Positions 58,434 through 64,000 of a stretch of 64,000 nucleotides of DNA are shown piece by piece; within the stretch, counting starts at the first letter, position 1, and every line of letters begins with the position of its first letter. Location of the stretch: positions 1 to 64,000 of the forward strand of contig NZ_JBHUIW010000015.1 of assembly GCF_042682915.1 (NCBI RefSeq). The letters are read 5' to 3'. The notes below the pieces were generated by a model. It saw only the letters and a program-made list of their open reading frames with translations. It made no database searches and was not told where the DNA came from. The position numbers and the translations under genes were made by a program. The stretch comes from Rhodoplanes azumiensis. Lineage in GTDB: Bacteria; Pseudomonadota; Alphaproteobacteria; Rhizobiales; Xanthobacteraceae.

Positions 58434-59681
58434 ATGACGGCCCCCCTCGTTCCCCGCGATGCCGCCGAGGCCGAGGAGGCCGTGCGCTGGGCGCTCGGCG
58501 CCGGCAAGACCCTCGAGGTGATCGGGCGCGGCTCCAAGCGGGCGCTCGGCCGGCCGGCCCAGACCGACGCCACCCTCGACCTGTCCGGCCTCGCCGGCAT
58601 CACGCTCTACGAGCCGAAGGAGCTGGTGCTCTCGGCCCGCGCCGGCACCCCGATCGCCGTCGTGGAGGCCCTGGTCGCCGAGAACGGCCAGGCGCTCGCC
58701 TTCGAGCCGATGGACTTGTCCGCGCTGCTCGGCGGCGCGCCCGGCGAAGGAACGCTCGGCGGCGTGCTGGCGACCAACCTGTCCGGCCCGCGCCGCCTGA
58801 AGGCCGGGGCGGCGCGCGACCACGTCCTCGGCTTTTCCGCCGTGTCGGGGCGCGGCGAGACCTTCAAGGCGGGCGGCCGGGTGGTGAAGAACGTCACCGG
58901 CTACGACCTCTCCAAGCTGATGGCCGGCTCGTTCGGGACGCTCGCGGCGCTGACCGACGTGACCATCAAGACGCTGCCGCGGGCCGAGACCGAGGCGAGC
59001 GTGCTCCTGCTCGGGCTCATGCCCGAGGCGGCGGTCGCCGCCATGGCGGCCGCCATGGGCTCGCCCTTCGAGGTGTCGGGCGCCGCCCATCTGCCGGCCG
59101 GCGTCGCGGCCCGCACCGCCGTCGCCGGCCTGCCGGACGACCGCGCCGTCACGGCGCTCCGGCTGGAAGGCGTCGGACCTTCGGTGGCCCATCGCCGCGA
59201 CGGACTCTTGCGTCTCCTCGCCGCACACGGCGCCTGCGAGGGCCTCGCCCTGGACGCCTCGCGCGCCCTGTGGAAGGCCGTGCGGGACGTCACGCCGTTC
59301 GCCGCCTCCGGCACGCCGGAGGCCGACCGGCCGGTGTGGCGCATCTCGACGGCGCCGTCGCGCGGCGCCGAGATCGCGGCGCTGATCGCCGCCGCCACCG
59401 ACGCCGAGGTGCTGTTCGACTGGGCCGGCGGGCTCGTGTGGGCGGCGGTCGCCCCATCGGCGGACGCCGGTGCGGCGGACGCGGGTGCCTCGGCCGTGCG
59501 GGCCGCGACGGCGCGCTGCGGCGGCCACGCGACCCTGATCCGGGCACCGGCGGCGGTGCGCGCCGTGGTCGACGTGTTCGAGCCGCAGCCGGGACCGCTC
59601 GCGGTGCTGACCCGGCGGATCAAGGAGAGCTTCGATCCCCGCGGCGTGCTGTGCCCCGGGCGGATGTGGGCGGGGGTGTGA
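58434..59681 (+). CDS. glcE: Glycolate oxidase subunit GlcE
   Basis: A 415-residue FAD-binding subunit homologous to GlcD but lacking the C-terminal catalytic part. FAD loop: VIGRGSKRALGRP (about 24-36), then AGTPIAVVEALVAENGQALAFEP and the family segment KAGGRVVKNVTGYDLSKLMAGSFG (given in part, about 145-165). It is longer than the E. coli protein (350). Ends PGRMWAGV, adjacent (7 bp) to glcF. Start ATG 58434; no strong ribosome site, so it may depend on a transcript from glcD across the repeat or on an internal promoter. Confidence 0.92.
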   Translation: MTAPLVPRDAAEAEEAVRWALGAGKTLEVIGRGSKRALGRPAQTDATLDLSGLAGITLYEPKELVLSARAGTPIAVVEALVAENGQALAFEPMDLSALLGGAPGEGTLGGVLATNLSGPRRLKAGAARDHVLGFSAVSGRGETFKAGGRVVKNVTGYDLSKLMAGSFGTLAALTDVTIKTLPRAETEASVLLLGLMPEAAVAAMAAAMGSPFEVSGAAHLPAGVAARTAVAGLPDDRAVTALRLEGVGPSVAHRRDGLLRLLAAHGACEGLALDASRALWKAVRDVTPFAASGTPEADRPVWRISTAPSRGAEIAALIAAATDAEVLFDWAGGLVWAAVAPSADAGAADAGASAVRAATARCGGHATLIRAPAAVRAVVDVFEPQPGPLAVLTRRIKESFDPRGVLCPGRMWAGV

Positions 59682-59688
59682 GCGCGTC

Positions 59689-61026
59689 ATGAGGACCGAG
59701 TTCTCTCTCGCCCAGCTGGCCGACCCGGCCATCGCCGAGGCCGACAAAATCCTGCGGGCCTGCGTCCACTGCGGCTTCTGCACGGCGACCTGCCCGACCT
59801 ATGTGCTGCTCGGCGACGAGCTGGATTCGCCGCGCGGGCGCATCTACCTGATCAAGGACATGCTGGAGGCCGACCGCCCCGCCGGGCCCGAGGAGGCGAA
59901 GCACATCGACCGCTGCCTCTCCTGCCTGTCCTGCATGACCACCTGCCCGTCGGGCGTGCACTACATGCACCTGGTCGACCACGCCCGCACCCACATCGCG
60001 CAGACCTATCGGCGGCCGTGGCACGAGCGGGCGCTGCGCACGCTGCTCGCCCGCACCATCCCGAACCCGCGCCTGTTCCGCCTGGCGAGCGCCGCCGCGA
60101 CGCTCGGCAAGCCGCTGGCGCCGCTGCTCGCCCGCGCCGGGTTTTCGCGCGTCGCCGCGATGCTGCGGCTCGCGCCTTCCCATGTGCTGCCGGCGCCGAC
60201 GCCCTCGGGCCGGGTGTTTCCGGCGGAGGGGACGCGGCGCGGCCGCGTCGGTCTCCTGTCCGGCTGCGTCCAGCGGGTGCTGTCGCCCGACATCAACGCC
60301 GCCACCATCCGGGTGCTGACCCGGCACGGCTACGACGTCGTGCTGCCGGCGGGCGAAGGCTGCTGCGGCTCGGTCACCCACCACATGGGCGACGAGGAGC
60401 ACGCGCTCGCCGCGGCGCGCGCCAACGTGACCGCTTTCGCGGCAGAGATCGACGGCGCCGGCCTCGATGCGATCGTCTCGACCGCGTCGGGCTGCGGCAC
60501 CACGATGAAGGACTACGGCTTCATGCTGCGCGCCGATCCGGCCTTCGCCGACACGGCGGCGCGGGTCGCCGGCCTGGTGCGCGACATTTCCGAGGTGCTG
60601 CACGGGCTCGGCGACATGAAGCGGGCGCCGGTGCCGGCCCTCTCGGTCGCCTACCAGGCGCCGTGCTCGCTGCAGCACGGCCAGAAGGTGGTGCGGCAGC
60701 CCAAGGAGGTGCTGGCGCGGCTCGGCTTCACGGTGCGGGACGTGCCGGAGGGGCACCTGTGCTGCGGCTCGGCCGGCACCTACAATATCCTCCAGCCCGA
60801 TCTGTCCGACCGCCTGCGCGACCGCAAGATCGCCAACCTGGAAAGCCTCGCGCCGGACGTGATCGCGGCCGGCAATATCGGCTGCATCACGCAGCTCGCA
60901 GGCGCGACGGCGATCCCGGTCGTGCATCCGGTCGCGCTGGTCGACTGGGCGACGGGCGGCCCGAAGCCGGCGGCGCTCGCCGGCATCGTCGCGGGCGACG
61001 CATCGCCGCGGACGCCGCCCGCGTGA
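59689..61026 (+). CDS. glcF: Glycolate oxidase iron-sulfur subunit GlcF
   Basis: A 445-residue iron-sulfur subunit. Two [4Fe-4S] ferredoxin motifs: Cys25/28/31/35 (CVHCGFCTATC) and Cys76/79/82/86 (CLSCLSCMTTC). Two CCG domains follow, with GEGCCGSVTHHMG and GHLCCGSAGTYN as their signatures, as in HdrB/SdhE-type non-cubane cluster folds. It moves electrons from the flavin subunits to the membrane quinone pool. Directly behind glcE (7 bp). Length is slightly above E. coli GlcF (407). Confidence 0.95.
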   Translation: MRTEFSLAQLADPAIAEADKILRACVHCGFCTATCPTYVLLGDELDSPRGRIYLIKDMLEADRPAGPEEAKHIDRCLSCLSCMTTCPSGVHYMHLVDHARTHIAQTYRRPWHERALRTLLARTIPNPRLFRLASAAATLGKPLAPLLARAGFSRVAAMLRLAPSHVLPAPTPSGRVFPAEGTRRGRVGLLSGCVQRVLSPDINAATIRVLTRHGYDVVLPAGEGCCGSVTHHMGDEEHALAAARANVTAFAAEIDGAGLDAIVSTASGCGTTMKDYGFMLRADPAFADTAARVAGLVRDISEVLHGLGDMKRAPVPALSVAYQAPCSLQHGQKVVRQPKEVLARLGFTVRDVPEGHLCCGSAGTYNILQPDLSDRLRDRKIANLESLAPDVIAAGNIGCITQLAGATAIPVVHPVALVDWATGGPKPAALAGIVAGDASPRTPPA

Positions 61027-61499
61027 CGCTCTCGAACGTCGCGCCGCGCGCGTGAGATCGCACGAAAGGCATTGCAAGCGCGGTGTCGTCATGAAAGATG
61101 GAGCGCGCGCTGTCGTTCGCTCACGATCCACATGACTTGCCACATGACATGAAAAGCGTGCGGCTCGGTTGGCGAATCGGTTGCGCGAGCGCAAGATCGT
61201 GACTATCGAGAAGAACGCGCCCGATGCGGTCATCTGCCGACGAGGTCGGCTCCTCCCAAGGATCCAACGATCGCCGCGGGCTTCGCACTCCCGGTCGCGC
61301 ACGCCGAGCGATCGCCTCGGACGGACGATCGGGACCAGCGCCGATGGCCATGGAGCATCGCGGAATGGTCGAATCCGGTGTGCCCGACAGGAGCGCCGCG
61401 ACGTCGTCCGCGTCCCCGCACGGTTCTTCTCGGTGTTCGATGATCCTGGCCGTTTCGTTGCCGTAACGCCGAGCCCAGTCGAGATCGGGAGCATCCCAC
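61027..61499. other. 473-bp region between glcF and the histone-like gene
   Basis: No convincing gene. It has a perfect 9-bp direct repeat with 12-bp period, CCACATGAC-TTG-CCACATGAC (61128-61148). An 80-codon frame at 61224-61466 has no signal, no family and poor codon bias. Likely holds the promoter of the histone-like gene, but I cannot point to it. Confidence 0.5.
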
Positions 61500-62174
61500 A
61501 TGGCAAAGACCGCGAAGAAGGCCGCTCCGAAGGCCAAATCCAAGACGTCCACCGCCAAGGCCGCCGGCAAGCCCGCCAAGGCCGCCGCGAAGTCCGCGAC
61601 GACCAAGAAGGCGGCCGCCAAGGCGCCGGCCGTGAAGAAGACCGCGGCGAAGAAGCCGGTGGCCAAGAAGACCGCGGCGAAGGCGCCGGCGGCGAAGAAG
61701 TCCGCCGCGAAGAAGCCGGCCGTGAAGAAGACCGCCGCCCGCAAGCCCGCCGCGAAGGCGGCCGCCCCCAAGAAGACCGCTTCGAAGAAGACCGCTTCGA
61801 AGAAGACCGCGGTGAAGACGACTGCCGTCAAGACGACGACCGCGAAAAAGCCGGCGGCGAAGAAGACACCGGCGAAGAAGCCGACCGCTGCCACGAAGCA
61901 GCCCGCCGCGAAGCAGCCGGCGGCGAAGGCCGCGGCCCGTAAACGCGTCGCCGCGCCCGCCCCGGCTCCCGCCCCGGCCGCCGAAGCCCCTGCTCCGGCT
62001 GCTGCCGAGTCCGCCGCTGCCGAGCCGGCGGCGAAGCCGCGCCGGATCGTCCGCCGTCCGGCGCCGACGCCGCCGGCCGACATCGCCGCGCCGGCCTCGT
62101 CCGACGTGAGCGTTCCCCCGCCGCCCGTCGCCGCCGCCGCGGTCACGGGCGAGATCGATCAACCGAGTCCCTGA
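61500..62174 (+). CDS. Histone H1-like Lys/Ala/Pro-rich protein
   Basis: A 224-residue low-complexity basic protein. Residues 1 to about 150 are Lys/Ala/Pro repeats (KKPAA, AAKKPAVKKTAA, KKTASKKTA), the AlgP/H1-like nucleoid-associated tail family of bacteria; the last 75 residues are an Ala/Pro-rich, less basic tail ending in PPPPVAAAAVTGE. The start ATG 61500 follows GGGAG. It would bind DNA in the cytoplasm and might change nucleoid compaction. The next gene begins with the same kind of sequence, so tail exchange or recombination between them is plausible. Confidence 0.85.
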   Translation: MAKTAKKAAPKAKSKTSTAKAAGKPAKAAAKSATTKKAAAKAPAVKKTAAKKPVAKKTAAKAPAAKKSAAKKPAVKKTAARKPAAKAAAPKKTASKKTASKKTAVKTTAVKTTTAKKPAAKKTPAKKPTAATKQPAAKQPAAKAAARKRVAAPAPAPAPAAEAPAPAAAESAAAEPAAKPRRIVRRPAPTPPADIAAPASSDVSVPPPPVAAAAVTGEIDQPSP

Positions 62175-62202
62175 CAAAGACGAAGGCCGACGAAGAGGTC
62201 CC

Positions 62203-64000
<1,798 letters not shown>

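Noticed and set aside
61224..61466. 80-codon open frame before the histone-like gene
   Set aside because: No family, no ribosome site, and poor codon use compared with neighbours.

Overview
The window is about 70% G+C, carries no rRNA, tRNA, phage or CRISPR locus, and reads as a chromosomal segment of an alphaproteobacterium, most likely of the order Hyphomicrobiales (Rhizobiales). Pointers are the Bug/Tct tricarboxylate transporters, an Omp25-like barrel joined to an OprB-like porin, alanine/lysine-rich histone-H1-like proteins, an Irr-type iron box, and GC-rich palindromic dispersed repeats. Genus cannot be fixed from the sequence. One run of 97 N (62446-62542) interrupts a lysine-rich tandem repeat.

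Layout. 0.2-1.8 kb: a PlsC-like acyltransferase translationally coupled to a GNAT/FeeM-like acyltransferase. 2-10.5 kb: a catabolic block with two Bug solute-binding proteins, TctB, TctA, a sulfurtransferase, a zinc alcohol dehydrogenase-like enzyme, and, on the other strand, a Gfo/Idh/MocA oxidoreductase and a GlcG/HbpS protein. 10.9-18.7 kb: a two-gene minus-strand operon coding for a very large pyruvate:ferredoxin oxidoreductase with an extra C-terminal iron-sulfur tail and a fused GltD/NfnB-NfnA-like flavoprotein, ended by a good intrinsic terminator and facing a divergent LysR regulator. 20.6-25.8 kb: two small exported proteins, a PHB depolymerase-like esterase, an atypical SDR, a MoeB/ThiF protein and an exported peptidoglycan-binding protein. 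26.1-31 kb: a Sit/Mnt-type metal ABC importer behind a Fur-type operator, then an outer-membrane protein behind an Irr-box-like site.

31-51.6 kb is a metal-efflux island: three HME-type RND pumps, four membrane fusion proteins, a DUF3240 protein, one TolC, one porin fusion and one orphan OmpR-type response regulator. Three promoter regions in the island carry the same direct repeat, TGTAAG-N5-TGTAAG (one copy CGTAAG), each ten bases before a possible -10 hexamer. A diverged copy precedes the fourth operon. I infer that the orphan regulator binds these and coordinates pumps that share the TolC. Two leaders also look post-initiation controlled: a 14-bp hairpin plus U-rich tract, and a C-rich, G-poor Rho-type stretch.

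51.6-64 kb: an acetolactate-synthase-like TPP enzyme, a TetR regulator, a DUF6455 protein, a tandem universal stress protein and a cytochrome c, then a glyoxylate module: glycolate oxidase GlcDEF, a histone-H1-like protein, and a malate synthase A preceded in frame by a long histone-like lysine/proline/alanine tail. Glycolate to glyoxylate to malate is thus encoded in one stretch. Many intergenic gaps hold palindromic dispersed repeats.
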